Positions 36,135-48,413 of a DNA stretch of 64,000 bases are shown piece after piece. The stretch comes from Casuarina equisetifolia. Its lineage: Eukaryota > Streptophyta > Magnoliopsida > Fagales > Casuarinaceae. The notes under the pieces were generated by a model. It saw nothing but the letters and a program-made list of their open reading frames with translations, searched no databases and was not told the DNA's origin. The DNA lies in contig CM052354.1 of assembly GCA_028551475.1 (NCBI GenBank), positions 26,869,258 through 26,933,257 on the forward strand. Reading direction: 5' to 3'. A program made the translations under genes and the position numbers. Numbering within the stretch: position 1 is the first letter of the stretch; every line of letters starts with the position of its first letter.

Positions 36135-37049
36135 TTGGTCATGATTTCTCAGTTTCACATAAAAAGAAGAAAAATTAGGAATTAATTAAGAGGTTCAAAT
36201 CCATGTGATATCTTATTTTTTCTCACTAAGGGCCACCTACCTTCGGCCTCACCCCAGCCCCTTTCCTCCTGTAAGGCATAGTCAAAACTCTAGCCCACAC
36301 TCCTTTTATGCCATCCACTTCATAAGGGGCAGGACCGCACCCTAGTCAACCTAACTAGTGGGCTCCCCAAGTTTTGTCTACTTCTTGGGGGGCTAGAAAC
36401 CCACTGAACTAGGCCAGCCAGTGGGCTCATACAACAACAAAATATATATATATATATATAATGGTTTTGGTAGGTGAAGTGCAGGTGGTGGGAATAAATG
36501 TTACCCTATGGGCATTGAGGTAAGTAAAGTTTAAGAGTCCGTTAGGTGCCCATTTGGGAAAGAGAAATGGATGGATGAAAGAGTGAGAGAAAGGGAGAAA
36601 GGGAGAAAGGGAGAAAGGGAGAGAGGGAGAGAGAAGGAGAGTGGAAGAAAAAAGAATGAAATTTAAGTCATCTTAAGAGCTTGTCAGGTGTCTATTTGAG
36701 AAAGAGAAATGGATGAATGAGAAAAAGGAAGAAAGGGATAGATAGATGAATAAAGCATAATACTATGGAAGAGAGAGGACGTCTAGCCAATCATTTGTTA
36801 GAATGCTTGATTTTCATCCTACATACACTTTGGAAGCCTTTGAAATTTTCATCCTACATACACCTTGGAAGTCATTAAAAAGAAATAAATGTCAAGCGGG
36901 ACGAACTAATAGATGTTGGCCATGATGAGCTAAGAGAGCTTGAACCAACCGGAGGACAAGAAGCCCACCGATCAATTGGCACACGTCACGCCCAAAGTTA
37001 AAAGCCATGTTTCTCACCTTTTCTCTCTCCTTAGTCATGATTTCTCAAT

Positions 37050-37084
37050 TTCGTAAAAATAAAATAAAATAAAATAAAATAAAA
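37050..37084. repeat. Pentanucleotide microsatellite (AAAAT)n in array unit 2
   Basis: About seven AAAAT units, unique to this copy of the array. Useful for telling units apart. Confidence 0.85.
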
Positions 37085-39835
37085 AGGAATTAATTAGGCG
37101 TTCATATCCATATGATATCTTGTTTTTCCTTACTAGGAGCCGTACACCCTTGGCCTCACTCTAACCCCTCTTCTCCTATAAGGCCCAGTTAGTATTCTAG
37201 CCCATACTCCCCTTGGGCTCTCCATATGCCTTCCACTTCATGGGAAACAAGATCGTACCCTAATCCACCCAACCAATGGGCTCCTTAAGTCCCGTCCATT
37301 TTTTAAGGGGCCAGAAACTCAACGAACTGGGCCAACTAAGGGCTTAGACAGTAAAAAAAATAAAAAAAGAAAAAGAAAATAGTTTTAGCAACAGAAGTGC
37401 AGGTGGTGGGAGTAAATGTTACCCCATGGGTATTAAGGTAAATGAAGTTTAAAAGTCTGTCAAGTGCCTATTCGGGAAAGAGAAAAGGATGGATGAGAGG
37501 GAGGGAGAAGGGGAGAATGGAAGAGAGAATAAAAGATGAAAGAAAATAGAATAAAATTCAGGTCATCTTAAGAGCCTATCAAGTGTCTATTCAAGAAAGA
37601 GAAATGGATAGACAAAATAGAGGGATAGAGGGATAGATGGAATAAAAGAGAGTGAAATTCATGTTATTTTAAAATCCCGCCAGGTGCCTATTTAGGAAAG
37701 AGAGAAGGATGGACAAGAGAAAGAGAAAGAGGGAAAGAAGGAAAGATAGAGGAAAAAAGCTTAATACCATGGAAGAGAGAGGAGGTCCAGTCAATCATTT
37801 GTTACAATGCCCAATTTTCTTCCTACACACACCTTGGAAGCCTTTGGAATTTTTGTCCTACTTACACCTTGGAAGCCATTGAAAGGAAGTAAATGTCAAG
37901 CAGGACAAACTAGGAAATGTCAAGTGTGATGAGCTAAGAGAGCACGAACAAGTTGAAGGACAAAAATTTCACTGATCAGTCGACACACATTAGACTCAAA
38001 GTCAAAAGGTAGGTTTCTCACCTTCTCTCTCTTCTTGGTCATGATTTCTTTGTTTCATAGAAAAAAAAAAAAAGATAAATTGGGAATTGATTAGGAGGTT
38101 CAAATCCATTTGATATCATATTTTTCCTCACCAGGGGCCACCCACCCTTGGCCTCACCTTGGCCCTTCTCTTGTAAGTCTCAGTCAACACTCTAGCCCAC
38201 ACTCTCCTTCAACTCCCCCTATGCCACCCATTTCATGGGGAACAAAACTGCACCCCAGCCCACCCAACCAATGGTCTCTCCAAGTTCTACCCACTTCTTG
38301 GGGACTTAGAAACCCATCGACCTAGGCTAGCCAATGGGCTTAGACGACAAATAAAATGAAAGAATAAAGAGAAAATGGTTTTGGTAGGTGAAGTGCAGGT
38401 AATGGGAGTAAATGTTATCTTATAGGTATTAAGGTAAGTGAAGTTTAAAAGCCCATCAAGCACCCATCTGAGAAAGAGAAAGGGAGAGATGGAAGAAAGG
38501 AGAATGAAATTCAGGTCATCTTAAGAGCCTATCAGGTGCCCCTTTAGGAAAGAGAAAATGATGGTTAAGAGAGAGGGAGAGGGGGAGAGATGGATGAAAA
38601 AACTATAATGCCATGGAAGAGAGAGGAGGTCCAAGTAATCATTTATTAGAAGGCCCAATTTTCATCCTACACATACCTTAGAAGCCTTAGAAATCTTCCT
38701 CCTCCATACACCTTGGAAGCCTTAGGAATCTTCCTCTTGCATACACCTTGGAAGTCATTGAAATGAAGCAAATGTCAAGTGGGACGGCTAGGAGATGTCA
38801 AGTGTGACGAGCTAGGAAAGCATGAACCAGCCGGAGGATAAAAAGCCCACCGATCAATCGGCACACGTCACGCTCAACGTCAAAAGCTAGGTTTCTCGCC
38901 TTTTCTCTATCGGTCATGATTTCTCAGTTTCATAAAAAAGAAGAAAAATTGGAAACTGACTAAGGGGTTCAAATTCATATGATATCTTATTTTTCCTCAC
39001 CAAGGGCCTCCCAAGCTAGGCCTCACCCTGGCCCCTCTCCTCTTATGCGTCCCGGTCAACACTCTAGCCCACATTCCCCTTAGGCTCCCCATATGTTGTC
39101 CCTTTCATGGGGGGCAAGACCACACCACAGTCCACCCAACCAATGGGTTCCCTAAGTTTCACCCACTTCTTGGGGGGCTAGAAACCCATTGAACCAAGCT
39201 AACCAATGGGCTTAAACAACAAAAAAAATAAAAGGAAAAAGAGAAAATGGTTTTGGTAGTTGAAGTGCAAGTGATGGGAGTAAATGTTATCTTATGGATA
39301 TTGAGGTAAGTGGCCATCCAAGAAAGAGAAAGGGATAGACAAGAGAGAGGGAGAAAGGATGGGATAGGAAGAGATGAAAGAAAAGAGAACGAAATTCAAG
39401 TCATCTTAAGAACCTATTAGGTGCCTATTTCGGAAAGAGAAAGGGATGGACAAGAGAGATGGAGATATAGATGAAAAGTGCATAATGTCATGGAAGATAG
39501 AGGAGGTCCAACCAATTGTTTGTTAGAAGGCTTAATTTTCGTCCTACACACACCTTGAAAGCTATAGGAATTTTCCTTTTGCATATACTTAGGAAGCTAT
39601 TGAAAGGATGTAAATGTTAAGCGAAACAAACCATGAGATGTCGAGCATAAGGAGTCAACCAACCAAAGGACAAGAAGCCCACAATCAATCGGCACACATC
39701 ACGCTTAAAGTCAAAAGCAAGTTCTTACTTTCTCTCTCTTCTTGGTCACGATTTTTCAATTTCACATAAAAAGAAGAAAAATTGGGAATTGATTAAAAAG
39801 TTCATATCCATACGATATCTTATTTTTCCTCTATT

Positions 39836-41290
39836 TTTTAGTTAGAAAATGGAGAAATTTTTGGGGTTTTATGAATTTTTATGGGATTCTTTAAAAAAGA
39901 TGACTTTGGTTTTGGAAATTCAAGATGTAATGAATTTTGAGGATGGTATTTTGTATTACTCATTCATTTTTCTTTATCATATTGTTTTAGATTTTTGTTT
40001 TTGTTCATGTTGTAGTACACTACGTTAAAAGAAGTCATGTAATGCTTAGATCATGTTTTAGGTTTATAAAAAGTAGTTTGTAGGAATTCTAAGTTGAAAA
40101 GCCAAACAACCAAATAAACCTAGCCTATAGAGGGCAAAGTTTCTAAATCACTTTGTAATCATTATGAACTATTTTCTTTCCTTGCATTAGTTGTTCCTCT
40201 TGTTAGTTACTTGGAAAAATATAGACCCTTAGGTTCAAGGATTTGTGTCTCCTTCTACCCTTTTTTTTAGTCATTTACATTGCTACAACAATAGTGTTTC
40301 TCAACTCTATCATAACTCCTCTGTTTCCATCAATCTCAAACAGAAATTGAGTGAGGTTCTTGTCTTCATAAATGTCTCAACCTTAACTATCTTGTTAAAT
40401 GCATGGGTTTAAAAGTCACAACCTTATTGTTAAATTTGACCACTAATTAGTATGTAGTCCTTTCTTCTTTTTCTTTTTCTTTTTTTAAAGCAAAGGCAAA
40501 GGGGTAGGGGATTTTGGTGTCTCATACCTCTTTGGATCAAAGTTGTCTCGATTCCAACTAAGCCAGGATTTTAGGTTTTTTTGTACATAAAATATCAAAA
40601 AAGGATTTTTGTCCATAATTATCAACATTTCAAAACAGGATATGGATGGAAAACGTCTTCTATTTTATCACTAGTCCTATTGGTCCAATTTTCTTCTCTT
40701 CCATGTTCATAGAGAAAAATGGCCTCCGTAGTCGATGTGCAGTCTCCATTCATTTTCCCACTTCACCCTCTCAACCATTAGAAATTTTGCCATGTTTCCA
40801 AGTCAAAACAAAGCTTCAATTGTCAAGGTTCCTACTTAAGTAACGTGGATACTTTCCAATCTGATTTTGTTTTCCCGGGTTATGTTTGTATGTTATCTTT
40901 TGCTCCAAATTGTCTGAATTGAGATGATATATGGCAAAGGCTCCGGAGAAAGTTGAAAAAGTCCCCGAGTTTTTCTCAATTAAGAGCAATAGGCCATTGT
41001 AACGAAAAGGAGTACGGATGTAAAGACAGTAATAATAGCGGCTAGAAGATTCCTAAACTGTTTTTCCTTTTAATCGTGAGGTAAATGCCAGAGACTATTA
41101 ATTTATATCATTAGGACTTCGATCCTATGACAAATACCAACCCACGAGACCCGACAGATGAGAATTCTAGAAAAAAAAAGCTTCATCTTTTGTAATCAGT
41201 CACTTCCTTATTCAATGAAGTGCTAAAAAGACAAAGATAGCAACATTTCTCCTGCTCTTGTATCTTTCTTGACAAATAGCCAATATGTTG
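39836..41290. other. Intergenic before the copia element
   Basis: AT-rich, with a TTTCTTTTT-type run near 40465. ORF 40646-40843 has no recognisable domain. Nothing supported. The last five bases (TGTTG) are the target-site duplication of the copia element. Confidence 0.4.
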
Positions 41291-41623
41291 TGTTCGGATA
41301 CAAGTATACAGGTGGCTGCCACATCACTCAATTTTTATCAGGGGAACCAAGGTTGTAGATGCGTGCTTGTCTCAGGCTTCTGCAACCTAACACTACACTT
41401 CGTCTTCACAGAACAGAAGGCAGCAACGTCTCTCTACACAGCACCTTCTTCGGACCATTAAATACTTAGATTAGGGTTTCTTTAGTTTTGCTATAAAGGC
41501 AACATCTTTGTATACTTTCAAATTATCATGGAAATTACTTCTCCCATCTCTTGTAATCAAGTTTTCTCTTAAATAGAAGAAAGAGTTTTCCTCCATTTAT
41601 ATGTTTAACCAGTTCTGTTTACA
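41291..41623 (+). repeat. 5' LTR of the copia element
   Basis: 333 bases, TGTTCGG...TTTACA. Contains TATAAAGGC as a likely promoter box and a downstream CTTGTAATCAAG stretch. It ends immediately before the tRNA-like primer-binding site. Confidence 0.9.
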
Positions 41624-41639
41624 TGGTATCATGGAGCCC
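41624..41639 (+). other. Primer-binding site of the copia element
   Basis: TGGTATCATGGAGCCC abuts the LTR end. It matches the 3' end complement of initiator-methionine tRNA for eight bases (TGGTATCA), then diverges slightly. Confidence 0.75.
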
Positions 41640-42306
41640 AAGTTTCGAATCCTGAGTTCTTTTCTCATTCCCTTCAAAACCTACCAAATCGCTTCCGCTT
41701 AACTTATACCAGTTTTTTCCAGCCTTTTGTCACTTTTCAAACCTTTTTAGCCTTCTTATTGCCAGAACAGAGAAAGTTTTTCCTTTTTGCTGTATTTTCC
41801 AGCTCATCGACAACCTTAGCACGGAAGATGACCTAAACAATGTCATCCTTTTCACTTATCCCAAATGACGCCACTTGCTACTCAACGTAGCGACGCTCTT
41901 TTTTATTAATATGACGTCAGTTTACCTTATAACGCAAATGACATTTCCTCTAAGCGATGTCGTTTTTGCTCCTCACACGAGAACGACGTTGTTTCCTCTC
42001 TCAGTCTGACAAATGACCGCACTTCACCCTACATTGCAAATGCTGTAGTTTCTAGCCTACCTCCATTCCACACGGAATGACGCCGTACCTCATTGCTAGC
42101 AACTCCCATGGCCAAATGCCGATGTGCCACCTCACCACGACGGATGAAGTGGGTTTACCCCTGGAAACAGCTCCAGGGAAAACCCTCTTTGTACACCATC
42201 TCCACCACCACAAACTCAATCTAATTCCCAATTATTGGTTAACACCGCACCCAAACCATCGGATGCTTTCTATCTTCACATCGGAGACACCTATTCGATT
42301 GCTCTA

Positions 42307-43235
42307 ATGATGACAAAGCTCGCAAGCCACTCCAATTACGTGGTTTGGAGCGAAACAATGAAAATCTCCCTCTCCATAAAAAATAAACTGGTTTTTGTCA
42401 ATGGATGATACCCGAAGTTAGAACCCAACTCTCTGACCCGACACCTCTGGGAGTTCTGCAACGATCGCTACCGTGGCTGGATTCTTAACTCCATCTCGAT
42501 AGAACTACACAACGGCCTCCTCTACACTTGAGAAGTAGCTAAAATGTGGTTCGAGCTCCACACCCGTTATTCTCTAGTCGATCCATCTAGGGTTTATGAC
42601 TTAATTCGTGAACTCTAAGCAATTCGGCAAGGGGGCAAGCATGTTGCCACCTATTTCAGCCACCTACGACAGCTCTGGGACAAGTACGCCTTAATTATGG
42701 AGTTTTTGGGTCTGAAGAGAGTCACTTACCGTCGGTGGAAGAAACATGAAGACCGACTGAACTTCTACCAATTTTTGAACGGCTTAGACAACGGCTATTC
42801 AGCAATTCGAGAGTAGATTATGCTCATGCAGCCCAACCCAGACGTTATTCAAACTTATGCCATTATCAGCAAGGCTAACTATCACCAAAACGCTGTAGGG
42901 AAGACCATCAATGAATTCAACTTTGTTGTAGCGAAATACTTGGGCAACGTAATAGGTCCCCTAGTGAGTTAGCACTCTATTGTGACGGACCGAGCTATGG
43001 GGACGAGGTCTTGCGTATGACAGCTCAAGGTGTACAATGCGTTGTTTTATTAAAAATGGTCAAAACAACATGTTGTTTTCAGCTTGCTAAAATGACAGGT
43101 TGTTTAGGACTACCCCAAATGACATGTCATTTTCCCTTAAAGCTAGGCCAAACAACAGGTCATTTTGAGGAGGGCAACAAGATGAAAGATGTGATTTTTA
43201 CAGAAAATGAGGCCATTGGAAGAAAGAATGCTACC
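42307..43235 (+). pseudogene. Copia gag remnant (UBN2-type)
   Basis: Reads KLASHSNYVVWSETMKISL, later MWFELHTRYSLVDPSRVYDL and YFSHLRQLWDKYA, the copia Gag (UBN2) pattern, with in-frame stops. The zinc-knuckle region near 43250 retains a CEYCKVYGHKCKESY-like stretch in a shifted frame. Nonfunctional. Confidence 0.8.
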
Positions 43236-43237
43236 GC

Positions 43238-44640
43238 TTGATGGGCCCTGAATGTGAATATTGTAAAGTTTATGGTCACAAGTGCAAGGAATCTTACAAA
43301 CTCAATGGATTCCCGCCTAAACACAAGCACTACAAAGGAGAAGCTCCAGCTCAAGCTAATCTAGTAGCCAATGATTCTGATCATGTCTTCATCATCAAGA
43401 CTGATTATCAGCGCTTCATTCATTTCCTACATGATGATTCTGATGCCCAAGCGCATCTGGCAAGTACAACCACATACCTTTCAAAATGTTGGATTATTGA
43501 CTCTGGTGCTAGTGACCATATTATTGCCAATATTCAATGCTTAGATTTTATTGTTCCATATGCATATAAATCTAGGAAAGTTAAATTTCCTAATGGTGAT
43601 AGTGCCTTAATTATTCACACTGGACACACCCACATATCTAGACAACTAAAATTGAAGAATGTCTTATACTCACTAGATTTCAAATTCAATTTTTTGTCTA
43701 CATCTAAACTTTGTCATGAAAATAATTATCGCATCATAGTATATGCCGACTTTTGTGTATTTTAGGACCTTTTGACGAGTGAAGTCAAATAACTCGGTAG
43801 AATGTGAAATGGGTTTTACTTTTTTGTAGCATGTCCTAGAAAAAATGATGTCGCATTAAATTCTGGGCCTCGCCCATTTTTTGTATACACATTATCAACG
43901 TGTGATTTTTCAAACTCCCAACTTTGGCATTGTAGGCTTGGACATATATCCCAAGCAAAATTTTAATTTTTAAATGAATTTAAATCTTCCAAAAATATTT
44001 TGTCTTAACCTTGTATGATTTGTTCACTTGCAAAGCAAACCAGAAATCCTTTTCCCTCGCGTGACTATACAGCGTAACAGATTTATAACTTGATCCATGT
44101 TAATGTTTAGAGACCTTATCGTCTCCCCAACCACAATGGATCATGATACTTTCTCACCCTTGTTAATGACTTCTCACGAGGAACATGGGCATTCCTTATG
44201 AAAGTCAAGAGTGAGACCATTTCCCGTTTAGAAGAATTTCTAATCATGGTACAAAACCAATTCAGTCTTGAAGTTAGACAAATTAGATCTGATAATGCCT
44301 TTGATTTTTTCAACTCTCACATAAAATAAATTTTTTCATCCCAAGGCATTATCCATGAGAGTTCATGTGTTCACCTCTCACCAAAATGAGGTAGTTGAAC
44401 GCAAACATAGGCACCTTATCGATGTTGCCCGAGCTCTGAAATTTCATAGCTCCATGCTTGGTAAGTTCTGGGGTGAATGCATCCTCACTATTACCTACCT
44501 CATCAATAGGATGCCTTCTTCTATTTTACAAGGAATTACACCTTTTGAAAAATTATTTGGAAAATCTCCCAAGCTCTCACACCTTAGAGTTTTTCGCATG
44601 TACCATGCTACCACTATGGGGCCCTAAGATAAGTTTGCCC
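43238..44640 (+). pseudogene. Copia protease and integrase remnant
   Basis: An open frame from 43238 holds the aspartic-protease signature CWIIDSGASDH (about 43485-43520) and LNFLSTSKLCHE-like FNFLSTSKLCHENN, then stops at 43763. The integrase core follows in broken frames. [18 protein letters not shown] and [20 protein letters not shown] (44385-44560) are the conserved C-terminal part of the rve domain. Frameshifts separate the pieces. Confidence 0.85.
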
Positions 44641-44810
44641 CACGAGCAATCCCCAGCATCTTCATGGGATATGCTTATGGTCAAAAAGGTAATCGATTGT
44701 ACAATGCTGAAAGTCAAAAATTCTTTGTGAGTCGGGATGTAAAATTTTATGAGGACATTTTTCCTTTCTCCTAAATAGGGCCCAAATCACAATCTACCAC
44801 AACGGGTCCT

Positions 44811-46770
44811 TTGGCTAAGCATAACCTTGAGGTTTCTAAAACACCAGGTCCAGAACCCCTTCTTAAGCCCTTACATCCCATACATGACTCCTCACCTTCC
44901 CCTCTAGCTCCACCATATACTCGTATACCCATTCCATTACCACCTTCTGTTGACTCCTATGATGTCTTTTCCGATGATAACCTTCCCTCCTTAGCAGATG
45001 AACCACCTTCCCTTCTAGCTCCACCAGCACCTCGACAGTCCACTAGGGAAACCCAACCCCCACTATGGTCGGCTGATTATGTTTACCCTAACATTCACCT
45101 CACTGAGCGTGAATCCTCTACCTATCCACTCTCAGCCTATCTTTCCTATGATCATCTCCCCTTTTCCACCCAACACTTCATTGCCTCCATCTTCGCCGAT
45201 ACTGAGCCTCTCTATCACCATGAGGCCATTGGAAATCCTAGATGGCAAGATGCCATAGAACAAGAAATCAAAGCATTGGAAGCCAATGACACTTGGGACA
45301 TTGTGGAATTACCACCTAGGAGAAAACCCATTGGGTGTAAATGGATCTATAAGATCAAATACCAGGCCAATGAGACAATGGAATGGTACAAGGCTTGTCT
45401 TGTGGCTAAAGGCTACAGTCAGAAGGCAAGTGTCAACTATCATGAGATCTTTGCCCTAATCGTCAAGCATATCACCATCAAATGTGCTCTTTCACTCGTA
45501 GTATAGAATCATTGGAACATTCATCAAATGGACGTCACCAATGCATTCCTGCAGGAAGATCTCCATGAAGACATATACATGCGACTTCCACTTGGGGACC
45601 CCAATGAGCACAGTGGGAAAGCTTGCAAATTGAAGAAATCTTTATATGGCCTAAAACAGGCTGCTCGAAAATGGTATGTCAAGTTCACTGACACTCTTTT
45701 AGCAACCAGTTATTAGGACTCTCTGCATGACACATCCCTGTTAATGCGACAACGAGGTAATTCTATAGTGCTTCTCCTCATTTATGTTGATGACATCCTC
45801 ATTACTGGTAGCGACCTTGACAGGATTCATGAGCTTAAGGAGCATCTTCATTCAATTTTTCATATTAAGGACTTGTGAGATCTCAAGTATTACCTTGGGA
45901 TTAAGGTCTTGAAGGATGATCAGGGTCTTTAACTGAGTCAATGCAAGTATATCTTGGAATTGATTAATGAGCTTGGGCTTGGAGGGGCCAAACTGGTCGA
46001 CAACTCCATGGACACCAATTTTGCATTAACAACACCATAGTATGATCAGGGGGCACCGATTCCTCATGATGATGATCCCCTCTTAGAAGACCTTTTGAAA
46101 TATCAACAACTTATAGGGAAGCTAAACTATTTCAATGTCACAAGACCAGACATTTCATATGCAGTCCATAACCTAGCTCAATTCATGCACTCTCTGAAAA
46201 AGTCACATTAAGAAGCTACGATTCGAGTAATTAGATACTTGAAGAGCTGTCCTGGCACAAGACTACTCATCCCCGCCATAGGGGGATATCGGATGCGAGC
46301 TTACTGTGATTTAGATTATGCCACATGCAAAGTTGGTAAAAAATTAGTCACTGGTTTCTATGTCATGCTTAGGGATGCCTTGATTTCTTGAAAGAGTAAG
46401 AAACAAGTGGTCGTCTCTTTATCTTCCACTGAGGCAGAGTATCGAGCGATGGTGCTCACCTCTTGTGAGATTATTTGATTGTTAGGCTCCTTGGAGATAT
46501 GGGAATTGACGTTCCCCATCCTGTCACCTTATATTGTGATAACAAGGCTTCCATGGAATTAACAGCCAACCCTATAGTTCACCAGATAACCAAACACATT
46601 GATGTAGATTACTATTTTATTCGGGAGAAGATCTGGTAAGGACTTATCAAGACCACCCATGTTGGAACCAAGGATCAGCCAGCCGATGTCTTGACCAAAG
46701 CGCTTGGGGCTAATCAGCATCATCATATCCTCTGCAAGCTGAATGTCATCAACACATATCGACCTTCAGC
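44811..46770 (+). pseudogene. Copia reverse transcriptase and RNase H remnant
   Basis: RT begins near 45220 (GNPRWQDAIEQEIKALEAND) and includes PIGCKWIYKIKY, MDVTNAFLQEDLHEDIYM, LYGLKQAARKWYVKF and the intact catalytic LIYVDDILITG (about 45780). RNase H includes VVSLSSTEAEYRAMV (about 46410) and DVLTKAL near 46687. In-frame stops occur at about 45504, 45714, 45876 and 45930, so no active polyprotein is possible. Confidence 0.9.
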
Positions 46771-46781
46771 TTGAGGGGGCC
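46771..46781 (+). other. Polypurine tract of the copia element
   Basis: TTGAGGGGGCC immediately precedes the 3' LTR TGTTCGG. Standard plus-strand priming site. Confidence 0.75.
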
Positions 46782-48413
46782 TGTTCGGATACAAGTCTAC
46801 AAGTGGCAGCCACATCCACGTGGCTGCCATATCACTCAGTTCCTATCAGGGGAACCAAGGTTACAAACGCGTGCTCCTTTCAAGCTTCTGCAACCTAACA
46901 CTGCATTTCGTTCTCATAGAATAGAAGGCAGCAACGTCTCTCTACATAGCACCCTCTTCAGACCATCAGATACTTAGATTAGGGTTTCTTTAGTTTTGCT
47001 ATAAAGGCAACATCTTTGTATATGTTCGGTGAAATTTATATGCAAGTGAACATGTCGAACAAGTAATATAATGATAAGAAAAGTATCGTCCCACGAAGAT
47101 TGGTGAATACTAAACTAATTAAGTACTAATGATGAATTAATCCTAAAATTTATCTAGCAAACCAAATTGATAGATGATAGATTAACTAACTAAGTCTAAG
47201 AAAACTAAATGCAAGAAATATATGTTAGAGCATCCGATTTCACCATAATTACTAGGTATTAATATTGATTATTTATGCTTGCAAGAAAGACAATATCTAT
47301 GTGATGGCGGAACTTTCTAATTTATTTACTATCCTATGTCTAGGTATAGCAAACCTACTTAGTTCATTAATTCACTATATCTCTATATGTGAATTGAAAC
47401 AAACCAAATGCATTAGGATCTATGAACATTCCCAGTTTACACCGAAAGCCACACAAATAATATGGTATATGCCTATCCATATTTAATCTATGGTTGCATA
47501 TTACAAGAAGCAACTGCATGCTATTTCCTGTCGGTCTCTAACATGCAAATCAAGTCATCTAAGTGGTAGCTAATCACCTAAAAGCATTAAACTTCATAAT
47601 ATGTAACTTCACATAAATAAAATATCTTGCAAAACATAATAATCATAAGATTCATACCATCATAATTAGGTTACATCGTAGCTCTAACAAAGATAAACTA
47701 AAACATAAAGAAATAATGAGGAAGAATGGTAATAAGAAATAAAGAAGGCATCTTGAATCCAAGAACAAGAAGTCTGTCACCCTTTTTGTCTTCTCTTCAA
47801 GAAAACCTTGAATTCTTGGCCTCTTTCTTGAGTTGTGCTCAATTTCCTCCTCCTTCTCTTCTTTTGCCTCTTCTTTTCTCTTAAATAGGGTTTAGGTTTA
47901 GACCTATTCTTATCCTAGTAGAATTGGGTCTTAGAGATCTAAAACAATTGGGTTTTGAACTCTTAATTTAATTAAGTTTTGAACTCCTTATTTAATTAGG
48001 CTTTGAACTCCTAATATGATTAGGTTTTCTAATTATTTAAAAAACCCAATAACAATAAAATCTAATAACAATCATTCAAAGCCCAAGCCCATCTTGACTC
48101 TCTTGATCTTGATATTACGATTTTACCACACAATAAGCATCAGGTTCTCCATGTTCATCCATTTTCTCCTTGCCTACTTGTGCTATATAAACAAGATAAA
48201 TTTAAGTAAATAAAGAGGAGTTCAAATGTTTTCTCACAATTATTAAAGTTATTTATTACCTAAAATAGATAAAATAACTCTATAAAAATAGAGTTATCAG
48301 TATACTTTCAAATTATCATAGGAATTACTTCTCTCATCTCTTGTAATCGAGTTTTCTCTTAAATAGAAGAAAAAGTTTTCCTCCATTTATGTGTTTAACT
48401 AGTTCTGTTTCCA
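46782..48413 (+). repeat. 3' LTR of the copia element, split by a nested insertion
   Basis: LTR sequence occupies 46782-47022 and 48300-48413, with the nested element between. Compared with the 5' LTR it carries an extra 17 bases or so near 46805-46830 that form a hairpin, plus many transitions. It ends TTTCCA rather than TTTACA. Confidence 0.9.
47023..48299 (-). mobile_element. Nested solo LTR, probably Ty3/gypsy type, with exact duplication GTATA
   Basis: A 1277-bp insert starts TGTTCGGTG and ends GTTATCA, flanked by GTATA (47018-47022 and 48300-48304), a duplication of the copia LTR target. On the minus strand it opens TGATAACTCTATTTTTATAG and ends CACCGAACA. It also contains a GTATCGTCCCACGAAG block of the kind I associate with large gypsy (Tat/Ogre-like) LTRs. 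No coding sequence was found, so it is a solo LTR. Borders are secure from the duplication; the superfamily is inference. Confidence 0.85.

Larger units (their letters stand above)
35335..39835. repeat. Five-unit tandem array, unit about 0.83-1.0 kb
   Basis: Five diverged head-to-tail units. The landmark GGTTTTGGTAGGTGAAGTGC (with variants) recurs near 35595, 36463, 37382, 38377 and 39249. The boundary word GATATCTTATTTTTCCTCAC recurs near 36209, 37116, 38113, 38983 and 39818. Each unit runs: C-rich CACCCTTGGCCTCACC start; CACTTCTTGG; the landmark; GA-rich AAAGAGAAAGGGATGGA blocks; TTTTCATCCTACA(C/T)ACA and CCTTGGAAGCC; AAATGTCAAGCGGGAC; then TTGGTCATGATTTCTCAGTTTC. Unit 3 is longer because its GA-rich block is present a third time. 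No coding capacity and no LTR borders were seen. It is satellite-like. Confidence 0.8.
41291..48413 (+). mobile_element. Complete but inactive Ty1/copia LTR retrotransposon
   Basis: Bounded by LTRs starting TGTTCGGATAC, with TGTTG duplicated on both sides (41286-41290 and 48414-48418). Order: 5' LTR 41291-41623; primer-binding site TGGTATCATGGAGCCC from 41624, close to the usual initiator-Met tRNA site TGGTATCAGAGC; gag remnant; protease; integrase; RT; RNase H; polypurine tract; 3' LTR from 46782. The order PR-INT-RT-RH defines copia. Many in-frame stops make it coding-dead. A 1277-bp foreign solo LTR interrupts the 3' LTR. About thirty LTR mismatches counted by eye over about 330 bases (near 10%) imply an old insertion. 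Confidence 0.93.

Noticed and set aside
36180..36200. GGTTCAAATCC in the tandem array, identical to a pol III B-box / tRNA T-loop
   Set aside because: No A-box lies at the right distance upstream, no acceptor-stem pairing is possible, and other array units have changed the word. Not a tRNA or tRNA-derived SINE.
35335..39835. Regularly spaced repeats that could be mistaken for a CRISPR array
   Set aside because: Units are 0.8-1.0 kb and repeated over their full length, in a plant genome. Not a CRISPR.
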